Assembly (NCBI RefSeq): GCF_003386235.1
Contig: NZ_QRDZ01000017.1
Coordinates: 62,001 to 126,000, forward strand
DNA length: 64,000 bases
Direction: 5' to 3'
Origin: Cohnella phaseoli
GTDB lineage: Bacteria > Bacillota > Bacilli > Paenibacillales > Paenibacillaceae
A program made the translations under genes and the position numbers. The notes beneath the pieces were generated by a model. It was given only the letters and a program-made list of their open reading frames with translations. It had not been told where the DNA came from and searched no databases. Positions 1-8,079 of this stretch are shown here, in pieces. The number at the start of each line of letters is the position of its first letter. Position 1 is the stretch's first letter.

Positions 1-2
1 AA

Positions 3-1295
3 TATATCCCGTGGGCCGACTACCAGGAGAAAATTAAAGTGATGGCGGCAGGCGGGACACCAATCGACATTTACCTCGACTTTTTCGGGAATTTGTCTTC
101 CGCGGCTTCTCGTAAACAGGCGATACCGCTGAACGAGCTGCTGGACAAGTACGGACAGGATCTGAAAAAAGTAATTCCCCAGGCCGATTTCGACGGGTTG
201 TCCATTGACGGCAAAATCTACGGGGTACCCGCGGTTTATCCGCGAGCGGAGATTGGCAACGTCGTCATCATTCGTAAGGATCTGAGAGAAAAATACGGGC
301 TGCCGGAAATCACCACGCTCAATCAGTTCGAACAGTACCTGGATGCTGTCAAAAACAATGAGCCGGGAATGACCCCATTAGTTGCGAATCAAGGACGTTT
401 CGGTTCCGCCATCGCGCGGGAAGTATATGATGGGAAAATGTGGTTTAGCTGGGGTTCCGACACCCAGCATCCTTATACGATCGATATTAACACTAAGCCG
501 TACAAGGTCGTCAACAATTTTGAAACCGACGGGTTCAAGGAAATGATGAATTGGGGAAGGAAAGCCTATTCGAACGGGTGGTTCGCCAAGGACATTCTGA
601 TGGAGAAGAACGATCAAACGAATTTTACTTCCGGTAAAGCCGGCGCTGTGCCAGGCGATTTGTTTAGCATGTCGAATATGGTGCCGCAGTTGGAAAAGAA
701 CATCCCGGGTGCAAAGCTGGAAATGGTCATGTATAAGAAGGATCAGCCGTTGACAAACACTGCACCGACCAACAATTATTCCGCGATTTCCGCGACCAGC
801 GCGCATCCGGAACGGGCAATGATGTTCCTGAACTGGCTTCTGAAGAGCCAGGAGAATTACGATCTGTTTATGTACGGAATTAAAGAGAAGCACTACACGC
901 TCAAAGGGGACCTGATCGAGTTGCCTGAAGGTACCGATCTGGCGAACCGTCCTTACAACCCGACGCCTTGGTTTATTTATAATATGAAGTATCAAAGGGC
1001 GCTTACAACAGATCCGGTGGAATTTTCTGACGCATTGCAGTTCTGGAAGACGGCAAAAATCGAAAATAATCCGCTCATGAACTTTTCGTTTAATGCGGAC
1101 CCGGTAAAGACGGAAAATGCCCAGATCCAGAAAGTCGTACAAGAGCTTGCCATGCCGGTTTTTACAGGAGTTCTGCAATCCGACGCCGATTATCAGAAGC
1201 TTCTCGATCAGTTGAACAAAGCCGGCATACAGAAGGTATTGGCCGAAGCTCAGAAGCAGTTGGACGAATATATAGCCAAAAATAATCTTCAATAA
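3..1295 (+). CDS. Extracellular solute-binding protein of a sugar ABC importer (5' end missing)
   Basis: The reading frame is open to the left edge (it reads YIPWADYQEKIKVMAAGG), so the start codon and signal peptide lie outside the window and the GTG at 39 is not the true start. The visible 430 residues have the family-1 sugar-binding layout: a short PIDIYL strand, a Trp/Tyr-rich cleft region (KMWFSWG), and a C-terminal helix bundle ending in KQLDEYIAKNNLQ. It would be a lipid-anchored receptor that passes an oligosaccharide to membrane permeases; the permease genes are presumably upstream. Substrate cannot be read from sequence. It lies 22 bases before a secreted beta-propeller gene, so the two are probably co-transcribed. 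Confidence 0.85.
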   Translation, partial: YIPWADYQEKIKVMAAGGTPIDIYLDFFGNLSSAASRKQAIPLNELLDKYGQDLKKVIPQADFDGLSIDGKIYGVPAVYPRAEIGNVVIIRKDLREKYGLPEITTLNQFEQYLDAVKNNEPGMTPLVANQGRFGSAIAREVYDGKMWFSWGSDTQHPYTIDINTKPYKVVNNFETDGFKEMMNWGRKAYSNGWFAKDILMEKNDQTNFTSGKAGAVPGDLFSMSNMVPQLEKNIPGAKLEMVMYKKDQPLTNTAPTNNYSAISATSAHPERAMMFLNWLLKSQENYDLFMYGIKEKHYTLKGDLIELPEGTDLANRPYNPTPWFIYNMKYQRALTTDPVEFSDALQFWKTAKIENNPLMNFSFNADPVKTENAQIQKVVQELAMPVFTGVLQSDADYQKLLDQLNKAGIQKVLAEAQKQLDEYIAKNNLQ

Positions 1296-1317
1296 TAAAT
1301 AAGGGATGGTGTCCAGC

Positions 1318-2970
1318 ATGAAACGTATCGTGTTGACCGTCATGATCTTTTCACTGGCATTTTGCGGATTCATTCTTAATGTGCCCCCATTTCCGAGCAC
1401 CGCGCAAGCTGCGGTTGGGGAAGGGACTCCTGGAACTTTGGATGATTATTGGAATGGAAATGCCAGTTGGGTCTATCTCAAAAAGGATACCTTCACGAGT
1501 ACGGGACAAGAAAACTATTCCTATGGCAATCACACCGAGGTCATGCCGGACGGCGCCTGGTATTACTTCAATCGCATACTTATAAAAACCTATAACGCAG
1601 GCTGCCCGAATAATGACGGACTGGGCACTCAGGTAAGGAAGTCGACTGACAAAGGCGCCACGTGGTCCGCGCCGGTCACGATTATCGCTCCAACTGCCGG
1701 AACGGCGTATTCGTGTTATGCGACCGACGGAGACGCTTGGTACAATCCAACCGAGAACAAGTGGCACTATCTGTTCCAATGTTGGGATGGCGTAACCTCA
1801 AGAGGATGCGAACTCGAGCGGTCCGGTTCCGACCCGATGGGTTCTTTCACCATCCAGCCGACTGGCGGAAATCCAACAATTGATCCGGGAGAGCTTTGGA
1901 ACTCCATCTGTAATGTCTCAACCGATGATTGTTCGACCTTAGCCGGCGGTCCCGGTAAAGTCGATGGTGAAGGGACCTACAATATCTTTAAGTATGACGG
2001 CACCTATTATTGGGTGGCCTTCCATGGCTATGATGGCGTTAACGGCTACCAAGGGATCGCCAAGACGATAGATTTTCAGACTTGGATCGCCGGAGACGCG
2101 AGCCAAGGGGTGGCTAACGATGCCATTTTCGATCGCCTGGATTCCCAGAGCTGGCGCGAAAACTGGGACGGCGGCGTGTCGATCGGCGGCGGGAAAGGTG
2201 TCATCCTGCAGGAGGGCAGTTATTATTACAATTTGGTCGAAGCTGCCGATATTAATCTGTCATGTATGCCGAACCAAAACTGGAATTTCGGGCTTTATCG
2301 GAGCACCTCGCTTACGAGTACCAGTTGGACTCCGTTCCCGGCCGGTAATCCGATCGTATACTCTAGCAAGGCGGAGACCGGAGGTCAAAGCTATTGCCCT
2401 GCGGCCTATATGGGGATGTTCAAGGATCCGACCAACAATTTCATCTATTTGTCATACGGTCGGAGATCGGCGGATCCGAACTATGAAGGGGTATATTGGT
2501 ATCGCTTGGAGAAGAGCAAAAATCTGTTAAAGAACAGCGATCTATGGACAGCAGATGCATCCAATTGGACTAAAGTAGTGAACAGTACGAACATGGTCGT
2601 CTATCGAGCGCCGAACAATTCTTGGGATGGAACGCAATACATGGAATTTAATTGTGGCGGTTCATGTACAGGGGCTAACAGTGTCTATCAAGATGTGACG
2701 ATCCTCGGAGGGACTGCAGGCACGGTCCAATTCGGCGGGAAATTTATGGCCGTGGGAGGCGCGGATTCCATACTCTTGAGCGTCTATCAAATGGATCTCA
2801 ATCATAACGTGTTGAAACAGGATCAACATCTGTTGTCTGTAGGCCCCAATTGGACCACCTTTGATAAATCGGGCAGCCTTCTGTCTAGTACCAGGATCTT
2901 GCGCTACCAGTTCTATTTCTATAATCCAAGTCTTAACTTCCGTGCCGATGATATGTATATGAAATATTAG
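1318..2970 (+). CDS. Secreted beta-propeller protein, putative glycosidase (GH43/GH32-like), with C-terminal carbohydrate-binding-like domain
   Basis: Start chosen at ATG 1318 (MKRIVLTVMIFSL), with AAGGGATGG upstream, instead of the GTG four codons earlier. Residues 1-32 form a Sec signal peptide ending near AQA-A. The next 380 residues contain repeated short blades: NHTEVMPDGAWYYFNR, STDKGATWSAPV (an Asp-box-like motif), GDAWYNPTENKWHYLFQ and FHGYDGVNGYQGIAKTIDF. This is typical of five-bladed propeller glycosidases and of uncharacterised exoplasmic propeller proteins. From about residue 400, NLLKNSDLWTADASNWTKV begins a beta-sandwich resembling a carbohydrate-binding module. It follows a sugar-binding protein gene and is followed by a strong terminator. 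The exact enzyme family is inferred; a non-catalytic sugar lectin is possible. Confidence 0.6.
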   Translation: MKRIVLTVMIFSLAFCGFILNVPPFPSTAQAAVGEGTPGTLDDYWNGNASWVYLKKDTFTSTGQENYSYGNHTEVMPDGAWYYFNRILIKTYNAGCPNNDGLGTQVRKSTDKGATWSAPVTIIAPTAGTAYSCYATDGDAWYNPTENKWHYLFQCWDGVTSRGCELERSGSDPMGSFTIQPTGGNPTIDPGELWNSICNVSTDDCSTLAGGPGKVDGEGTYNIFKYDGTYYWVAFHGYDGVNGYQGIAKTIDFQTWIAGDASQGVANDAIFDRLDSQSWRENWDGGVSIGGGKGVILQEGSYYYNLVEAADINLSCMPNQNWNFGLYRSTSLTSTSWTPFPAGNPIVYSSKAETGGQSYCPAAYMGMFKDPTNNFIYLSYGRRSADPNYEGVYWYRLEKSKNLLKNSDLWTADASNWTKVVNSTNMVVYRAPNNSWDGTQYMEFNCGGSCTGANSVYQDVTILGGTAGTVQFGGKFMAVGGADSILLSVYQMDLNHNVLKQDQHLLSVGPNWTTFDKSGSLLSSTRILRYQFYFYNPSLNFRADDMYMKY

Positions 2971-2979
2971 GAGTGAATA

Positions 2980-3020
2980 GGGGCCGTACCGATGCATGAA
3001 TCGGTCGGCCCCTTTCAAAT
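2980..3020 (+). terminator. Rho-independent terminator after the beta-propeller gene
   Basis: GGGGCCG-T-ACCGAT pairs with ATCGGT-CGGCCCC around a GCATGA loop, followed by TTTC. The stem is about 13 bp with one bulged T. It ends the transporter/propeller transcription unit. Confidence 0.8.
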
Positions 3021-3081
3021 ATAGAAATGACAGGCAGCCTAACTTGCTGTAATTTATACTATAAATAAGGAGGAGGATTGT

Positions 3082-3630
3082 ATGGCTATCTATTTTAATA
3101 TTTCAATGCCTGTTATGGACTTTCTTACGGAGAGCCATAAAACAATGTTGAGTCATGAAGTTAAACTATATGCAGAAATATTCGTTGACGCACAGGGTGA
3201 ACGTCAATATTCAGCTTTTGAAAGCAAAGAAATCGAATTGTTCGCCAGTTATTTTGACGATACTGCATATAATTCCTTTTTCTTTTCCTGCTACCCGATT
3301 CAAGATATCAAGCGATTGAATGAGTTTGGATATTTTTTCCATGTAGCTAGTTCCGATTCTATTGAAGTGAATGGCGGTAGAGAAACCGATAAAAGTCGAG
3401 AACTTATACAGATGCGGATGATATCAAAGAATCCTAACAAACAAATCCAATCTTTTTATCGCGCATTGCAAAGAGATTTGAAGAAAATTTCAGGCTTGCA
3501 AAAGCATCCCCAAAAAAATTATTTCTACTTGCCAACGGAAAAAATAATAATTCCGGCCAACTCGCATTCACAGCACACAAGAGATAATTGGGAAGATTTT
3601 TGTCTTTCCAGAATGGAGAGCGTTAAATAA
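3082..3630 (+). CDS. Hypothetical protein, AT-rich orphan gene
   Basis: I do not recognise this 182-residue protein. ATG 3082 is preceded by AAGGAGGAGGATTGT, a very good ribosome site, so it is probably translated. There is no signal peptide and no membrane segment. The protein is rich in Phe/Tyr in the middle (YNSFFFSCYPIQD, GYFFHVASS) and ends in a basic and polar tail (KNYFYLPTEKIIIPANSHSQHTRDNWEDF). The codon choice is visibly more AT-rich than its neighbours, and it sits next to a gap full of repeat debris, both consistent with acquisition. No neighbour suggests a role. Confidence 0.65.
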   Translation: MAIYFNISMPVMDFLTESHKTMLSHEVKLYAEIFVDAQGERQYSAFESKEIELFASYFDDTAYNSFFFSCYPIQDIKRLNEFGYFFHVASSDSIEVNGGRETDKSRELIQMRMISKNPNKQIQSFYRALQRDLKKISGLQKHPQKNYFYLPTEKIIIPANSHSQHTRDNWEDFCLSRMESVK

Positions 3631-3655
3631 TACTAGGCCGCTACGCAAAAAAGTA

Positions 3656-3700
3656 GGGGCTGTCATAAGCGGGGGGGGGGGGGGGCTGTCTCATAAGCGG
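3656..3700. repeat. Duplicated insertion-sequence-end-like motif around a 15-G homopolymer
   Basis: GGGGCTGTCATAAGCGG is followed by a run of 15 G (3671-3685) and then GGGGCTGTCTCATAAGCGG, so nearly the same 17-19 bases occur twice with the G run at the junction. GGGGCTGT is inverted as ACAGCCCC at 4151-4158, so the gap may be a decayed element of roughly 480 bp with short terminal inverted repeats. The GGGGCTGTCTCA end resembles ends of Firmicutes insertion sequences, from memory. No transposase remains. The length of a G run is also error-prone in sequencing. Confidence 0.45.
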
Positions 3701-3814
3701 AATTGTTTTAGATAATCGATTGACAAAAAAGGGGGATGTACTTCCCGGAGACCTAATTATGCCCCACAACGTTTCCAATTTATCGGATATTAAACTTTTA
3801 CGACGGATCTATTT

Positions 3815-3985
3815 GCACACATGAGCTTACGCAGGGAAGTTTAGTCGGAAATTCGTACAACGCAGCTCGAACCAGGCTTAAACGGCGAACGTTTGTAGGA
3901 AAAACCGCACAAAGCAATTCGGCTCAGACTCAAACGACGAACATTTGTGGGAAAAATCGTATAAATCAACCAAGATCAGGGATTG
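3815..3985. repeat. Degenerate 52-bp tandem repeat
   Basis: Units at 3856-3907 and 3908-3959 have the same length and share AAACG(G/A)CGAAC(G/A)TTTGT(A/G)GGAAAAA(C/T)CG at their 3' ends. A weaker unit precedes them (ending GTTTAGTCGGAAATTCG) and a partial one follows (TATAAATCAACC). There is no coding potential. Together with the flanking elements it fills the 3631-4189 gap, which holds no gene. Confidence 0.6.
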
Positions 3986-4062
3986 TATGCCGCTAAAGCG
4001 TCTTCGATAATTATACGAATAGCTTCTGGGGATTATCTGGAAGTGTTGTGGGTCAAGCGTAG

Positions 4063-4153
4063 CCTGTAGACTGCCTCATACGCTCCTGAAATCACCTATT
4101 TACGGGTTTCCCCATTTCCATTTCAGGAGCGTATAGCATCGAAGAGAGGTACA
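4063..4153. repeat. Dispersed hairpin repeat, copy A
   Basis: This 91-bp element begins CCTGTAGACTGCCTC and ends GAGGTACA, and matches the one at 20748-20838. It contains a perfect 15-bp stem, ATACGCTCCTGAAAT (4078-4092) with ATTTCAGGAGCGTAT (4120-4134), around a 27-base loop containing CGGGTTTCCCCATT. The other copy changes one stem pair from T-A to C-G, keeping the pairing. It ends in an RBS-like GAGAGGT. There is no T run, so it is not a simple terminator. Confidence 0.7.
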
Positions 4154-4189
4154 GCCCCTTGGTTGGCTTAAGTGGCAGCCGCTAATCTT

Positions 4190-4936
4190 CTATTGCGCGG
4201 TCAGGATTTGCGGACCTTCAGCCGTGACGGCGATCGTATGCTCGTATTGGGCGGCGAGCTTACGGTCCAGCGTTCGTGCGGTCCAGCCGTCCGAATCGAT
4301 CGTCATGTGGTAGGTGCCTTCGGTGATCATCGGCTCGATGGTGAACACCATGCCTTCTTTGATGCGGAGACCTTTGCCGGGCTTGCCGACATGCATATAG
4401 TTCGGCTCCTCGTGCAGGTTCCGGCCGATGCCGTGCGCGAGAAGATCGCGGACGACGCCAAAGCCGTTCGATTCGGCATGTCGCTGGATCGCGCTCGTCA
4501 CGTCGCCGAGCCGATTGCCGGGCAGCGCCTGCGCGATGCCGAGGTCGAGGCATTCCTTAGTGACGCGCATCAGCTTCTCGGCCATCGGCGAGATTTTCCC
4601 TACTGCATAGCTCCAGGCCGAATCGCCGAGCCAGCCGTCGAGCTCCGCGACCGTGTCGATCGTCACAATATCGCCCTCCTCAAGCGGCTTATCGCTAGGG
4701 AAGCCATGCGCGATTACATCGTTGACGGAGGCACAGGTTGCATATCGATAGCCCTTGTAGCCTTTCGTGTAGGGCTTGGCGCCGTGCTTCAAGATAAGGT
4801 CCTCGAAGATGCGCTCGATCTCGTTTGTCGTGATTCCCGGTTTGATAAGAGGGGCGATCGTACGGTGGCATTCGGCCACCACTTGGCATGCCTTACGGAT
4901 GGCTTCGATTTCATGTTTGCTTTTTAAGATGACCAT
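4190..4936 (-). CDS. map: Type I methionine aminopeptidase
   Basis: The enzyme removes the initiator methionine from nascent cytosolic proteins. The 248-residue protein (start ATG 4936, AAAGGAG 12 bases upstream; longer upstream frames are rejected) has all five metal ligands: Asp94, Asp105, His168, Glu201 and Glu232. Their spacing of 11, 63, 33 and 31 residues is exactly that of the E. coli enzyme, and the substrate-binding His is in VIAHGFP. It has no N-terminal zinc-finger extension. It lies 7 bases behind a TetR-family gene on the same strand, so the pair is probably an operon. Firmicutes keep the essential map copy beside secY/adk; this one, paired with a regulator in an accessory setting, is likely a second copy. 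Confidence 0.93.
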   Translation of the reverse strand: MVILKSKHEIEAIRKACQVVAECHRTIAPLIKPGITTNEIERIFEDLILKHGAKPYTKGYKGYRYATCASVNDVIAHGFPSDKPLEEGDIVTIDTVAELDGWLGDSAWSYAVGKISPMAEKLMRVTKECLDLGIAQALPGNRLGDVTSAIQRHAESNGFGVVRDLLAHGIGRNLHEEPNYMHVGKPGKGLRIKEGMVFTIEPMITEGTYHMTIDSDGWTARTLDRKLAAQYEHTIAVTAEGPQILTAQ

Positions 4937-4943
4937 GTTTGTA

Positions 4944-5522
4944 TCAGGACTCCTTTGTAATAGCTTGCATCGCGAGCTTGGCGATTCGATCGGCGTCCAG
5001 CTCCGAAGTACTCGCATAGTAATATAGCCCGCAGCAGCCGACCAGCACGGCAAGCAGATGGTCGACGCTGTCGTCTTCGCACTCGGAGATCGATTGGAGC
5101 GGAACGTACAGCCGTTCCATAAACCTTCTCTTGGCGGGGCGCCGATCCTTGTCAGGCAGGCCTACATAATGCTCCGCGGCCATTTTGTAGACAAGATATG
5201 CGCGGGCGTCCGACTGCCACAGCCGGAGCAGTGCCTTGCAATACGTCAACAGCTGCCTGTCATCCGGGCTGCCGCTGCTTGCCCATTCTGTCAGAGCTTG
5301 CTCGCATCGCTCGAAGCCGCTTCCCAACACATCTTCTATTAATAAATGTCTGTTGGGGTAATAGTGGTATACCGTGCCGTAACCGAGCTCGGCCTCCCGG
5401 GCGACGTCGCGAATATCAAAGCTTCCGCCTGTGCGGAAGTAGGCGCGCGCGGCGGCGTCCAGAATCTGTTCTCTGCGCTGCAGGCGGATGAGCTCGTTTT
5501 GTTCTTTGCTACGGGGGCACAT
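4944..5522 (-). CDS. TetR-family transcriptional regulator
   Basis: Start ATG 5522 (MCPRSKEQNELIRL) has AAGGAGG 11 bases upstream; the longer open frame to 5753 lacks a site and overlaps the divergent gene. The 192-residue protein has the TetR DNA-binding head: RREQILDAAARAYFRTGG, then IRDVAREAELGYGTVYHYYPNRHLL, then an all-helical ligand-binding half. It probably represses its own operon with the downstream methionine aminopeptidase (7-base gap). The ligand is unknown. The C-terminal half contains adjacent Cys residues (LVGCCGLYYYAST) that could be sensory; this is speculation. Confidence 0.85.
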   Translation of the reverse strand: MCPRSKEQNELIRLQRREQILDAAARAYFRTGGSFDIRDVAREAELGYGTVYHYYPNRHLLIEDVLGSGFERCEQALTEWASSGSPDDRQLLTYCKALLRLWQSDARAYLVYKMAAEHYVGLPDKDRRPAKRRFMERLYVPLQSISECEDDSVDHLLAVLVGCCGLYYYASTSELDADRIAKLAMQAITKES

Positions 5523-5738
5523 AGGCGCGTGAACCTCCTTGTTTAGACCTGCAAATTTGTCGATATAAACATAGTAACCCATAAAGCATGGATCTGCCAA
5601 TAGACCAACGCTACTTCCCGACGGATGACCAGTCGAGAGCCAGGAGGAGGAAACTAACGGAGTAGGACCAAATTCTCTTTTATATCCAGTATCAGCAAAT
5701 GGTAAAATCAGCACATGACATAGCCAGAGAGCGGCATT

Positions 5739-6542
5739 ATGCTTAAGTTTCATCGCGTTTCGACCCTAAATGGAATTACTTGCGCAGCCGATATTTATAT
5801 TAGACAGGGCGATCCCGCCCTTTATCTGAAGGACATTCAAGAATACGTTAGCCTCTGGCATTCGCCGCATCCTTCGCAAGAGAAGGTTTGGCAGGGAGCA
5901 GGCGATAACTTCTATATGCTGACTGGGGAGCATTTGCCGTGGAGAGAACGTACGGTAGCTGAACCGGAGCAAGCTCCGGAAATTGAACCGGCGTCGCCCA
6001 AACCCCCAGCATCTGGAAAGCGTCAGCCCAAATGGCGGCAGGAGCTCTACCTATGGGGACTTGGGATACTGTCCGCAGCTCTCTTTTTTGCGGTCTATGT
6101 CAGTACCTCCAGCGGTGGCTTGGCGGTACTCGGCTTCCTCGTCCCTTCTCTGTTTATCGTATTGTGGACTAGGATTTCTAAAAAAAGTTCTCGCCATCTG
6201 CCGGAGGAGGCCACGACTCAGAAGAGGAGCAGTACTCCCTCGCATGCTGGGCTCAGGATTGAGTATTTCGTTGGACATTCGCCTATAGCGGTGGATGGCT
6301 TGGAAACCGGCCCTTCGGACAATCAATCGTTAGCGGATCGTATCCCATGGCTGCAAATCATGCAAGCGAAGGTGCTTTCATCTCATGAGGTTGAGCTCAA
6401 GATTTCTTCTCAAAATCCACCAGTCTCTAACGTACAACTTCATTTGAAGCTGGAGGAACAGCCGGCGGCCAAGGATATCGTACTAGCGGTTAATGCGATG
6501 GTATTGGCTCATAAAATGTCCAAGGCAGAATTAGGTGTTTAG
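5739..6542 (+). CDS. Hypothetical membrane protein
   Basis: Not recognised. The 267 residues comprise a soluble N-terminal part of about 70 residues, a Pro/Glu-rich linker (EPEQAPEIEPASPKPPAS), two adjacent membrane segments at about 108-126 and 130-147 (LYLWGLGILSAALFFAVY, GLAVLGFLVPSLFIVLW), then a basic linker and a soluble C-terminal domain. Both ends are likely cytoplasmic. The ribosome site before ATG 5739 is weak (GAGAGCGG), so the start is uncertain. It ends 15 bases before the AlkD-like gene, which has TAGGAG in that gap, so the two are probably co-transcribed. Confidence 0.6.
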   Translation: MLKFHRVSTLNGITCAADIYIRQGDPALYLKDIQEYVSLWHSPHPSQEKVWQGAGDNFYMLTGEHLPWRERTVAEPEQAPEIEPASPKPPASGKRQPKWRQELYLWGLGILSAALFFAVYVSTSSGGLAVLGFLVPSLFIVLWTRISKKSSRHLPEEATTQKRSSTPSHAGLRIEYFVGHSPIAVDGLETGPSDNQSLADRIPWLQIMQAKVLSSHEVELKISSQNPPVSNVQLHLKLEEQPAAKDIVLAVNAMVLAHKMSKAELGV

Positions 6543-6557
6543 GAGCGTGAACGATAA

Positions 6558-7265
6558 ATGACCTATGAAGAAGTCATGCAGGCACTGGCCGGCATGGGCA
6601 GCGAGCAGACGAAAATGACTTATCTTCGTCATGGTGCGAAAGAACCATTCTTTGGCGTTAAGATCGGAGACATGAAGAAGCTCGTCAAGTATGTGAAAAA
6701 AGACCAAGCTCTCGCTCTGCAGTTGTATGATTCGGGCAACTACGATGCGATGTATCTAGCAGGCCTGAGCATTAATCCGAAAACGATCACCAAAAAACAG
6801 CTGCAGCAGTGGGTGGCAGGAGCCAATTGGCATGCGCCCGCCGAGTATACGGTAGCGAGAGTGGCTGCGGAAAGTCCTTATGCACGTGAGCTGGCGGTGG
6901 AGTGGATTGATTCGCCGGAGGAATTGGTTGCAGTGAGCGGATGGAGCACGTATGCCAATTATGTATCGATTGCGCCAGACGATGCGCTCGATATAGAGGA
7001 GATACGCGGTTATTTGACAAGAGCGCGCGATACCATCCACGACGAGCGCAACTGGGTCCGCTATGTTATGAATACTTTCGTTATTTCGACGGGCGCATAC
7101 GTTGAGCCGTTAACGGAGGAAGCGAAGGCAGTCGCCGAGGCGATCGGTAAAGTAGATGTAGATGTCGGCAATACGGCTTGCATTGTGCCGTTAGCAGCGG
7201 AATACATTGGCAAGATCGAGACGATGGGGCGAATCGGCAGCAAGAAAAAGACATGTATTTGTTAA
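6558..7265 (+). CDS. DNA alkylation repair family protein (AlkD-like HEAT repeat)
   Basis: At 235 residues this matches the AlkD-like family of HEAT-like helical-repeat glycosylases and their relatives. Visible family signatures are the helix FFGVKIGDMKKLVKYVKK, the SGNYDAMYLAGLSI helix, and RNWVRYVMNTFVISTG followed by a C-terminal helix ending in GSKKKTC. AlkD proteins excise N3- and N7-alkylpurines; this subgroup is uncharacterised as far as I know and may lack activity. It lies downstream of the membrane protein gene by 15 bases and is closed by a terminator that overlaps the stop codon. Confidence 0.8.
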   Translation: MTYEEVMQALAGMGSEQTKMTYLRHGAKEPFFGVKIGDMKKLVKYVKKDQALALQLYDSGNYDAMYLAGLSINPKTITKKQLQQWVAGANWHAPAEYTVARVAAESPYARELAVEWIDSPEELVAVSGWSTYANYVSIAPDDALDIEEIRGYLTRARDTIHDERNWVRYVMNTFVISTGAYVEPLTEEAKAVAEAIGKVDVDVGNTACIVPLAAEYIGKIETMGRIGSKKKTCIC

Positions 7266-7294
7266 CCATGAGCGATTGCTCGTGGTTTTTTTTA
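7264..7294 (+). terminator. Rho-independent terminator after the AlkD-like gene
   Basis: AACCATGAGC and GCTCGTGGTT pair around GATT (one mismatch), followed by an uninterrupted run of T. It begins at the stop codon of the preceding gene. Confidence 0.85.
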
Positions 7295-7419
7295 GGTTTA
7301 ATATTCGCGATTTTGAAAAGCCCATTGAACTAAGGAAAGGATAACGTGGACTCCAAAGGTTTAAAATAGCTTGCCAATTGTCGTATGATGGAGCATGACA
7401 ATTCATTCAGAGGTGTACG

Positions 7420-8079
7420 ATGATAAAAGTTTTAATCATAGAAGATGATTCAGACATCCAGGAGTTAGTTCGGGAGTTTCTAACCGCACAAAACTACACA
7501 GTCGATACTTCGAACGATGGATTGGAAGGAATCCAATTATTTCACGAAAACGAATACGATTTGATTCTACTCGACGTCATGCTGCCGAAGTTGGACGGCT
7601 ACGGAGTTTGTCGAATGATACGGCAGAAGTCTTCGGTACCGATCATCATGTTAACGGCACTTGGGGAGGAGAGGGACGAGATCAAGGGATTTGAACTCGG
7701 CATCGACGACTATATCGCAAAGCCGTTTTCGTTTAATCTCTTAATCAAACGGGTGGAAGCCGTGTTAAGAAGGGCAAGCGATAAAGTGGCTTCCGGAGTG
7801 ATCCGCTTTAAGGAAATCGTGCTGGACAAGGATGGTTTTACGGTCACCGTCGATGATAACTCCATTGATCTGACAGCGAAAGAATTCCGTATCCTTCACT
7901 GCTTAATGGAGAACCAAGGGCGTACTGTTTCCAGGGAGGCTTTGTTGAATCGCGGCTGGGGATACGACTATTTTGGAGACGAGCGGATCGTAGACACCCA
8001 TATCAAGAATTTGCGAAAGAAGTTGGGTATTCCGTATATTCGCACGATAACGGGCATCGGGTATAAAATCGATGATTAA
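7420..8079 (+). CDS. OmpR/PhoB-family response regulator
   Basis: The N-terminal receiver domain has the acidic pair EDD at 8-10, the phospho-acceptor Asp52 (LILLDVMLPK), Thr in IIMLTA and Lys in IAKPF. A winged-helix DNA-binding domain follows from about residue 125 (LTAKEFRILHCLMENQGRTVSREALL, then VDTHIKNLRKKLG, ending GIGYKIDD). Length 219 is normal for the family. The stop overlaps the kinase gene by 8 bases, so the two are translationally coupled. The 11-bp direct repeats before the downstream transporter operon are the kind of site OmpR/PhoB dimers bind, so that operon is the likely target. RBS is AGAGGTG. Confidence 0.92.
   Translation: MIKVLIIEDDSDIQELVREFLTAQNYTVDTSNDGLEGIQLFHENEYDLILLDVMLPKLDGYGVCRMIRQKSSVPIIMLTALGEERDEIKGFELGIDDYIAKPFSFNLLIKRVEAVLRRASDKVASGVIRFKEIVLDKDGFTVTVDDNSIDLTAKEFRILHCLMENQGRTVSREALLNRGWGYDYFGDERIVDTHIKNLRKKLGIPYIRTITGIGYKIDD

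Noticed and set aside
378..1400. Long minus-strand open frame opposite the first binding-protein gene
   Set aside because: No ribosome site and low-complexity, Arg/His-rich translation; it is the antisense shadow of a clear solute-binding protein frame.
3815..3985. Possible CRISPR array
   Set aside because: Repeats are directly tandem at 52 bp without unique spacers, only about two good units, and no cas genes are present.
4172..4927. 251-codon plus-strand frame opposite the methionine aminopeptidase
   Set aside because: The minus-strand frame has all catalytic residues of MetAP; the plus frame has none of a known family and no ribosome site.
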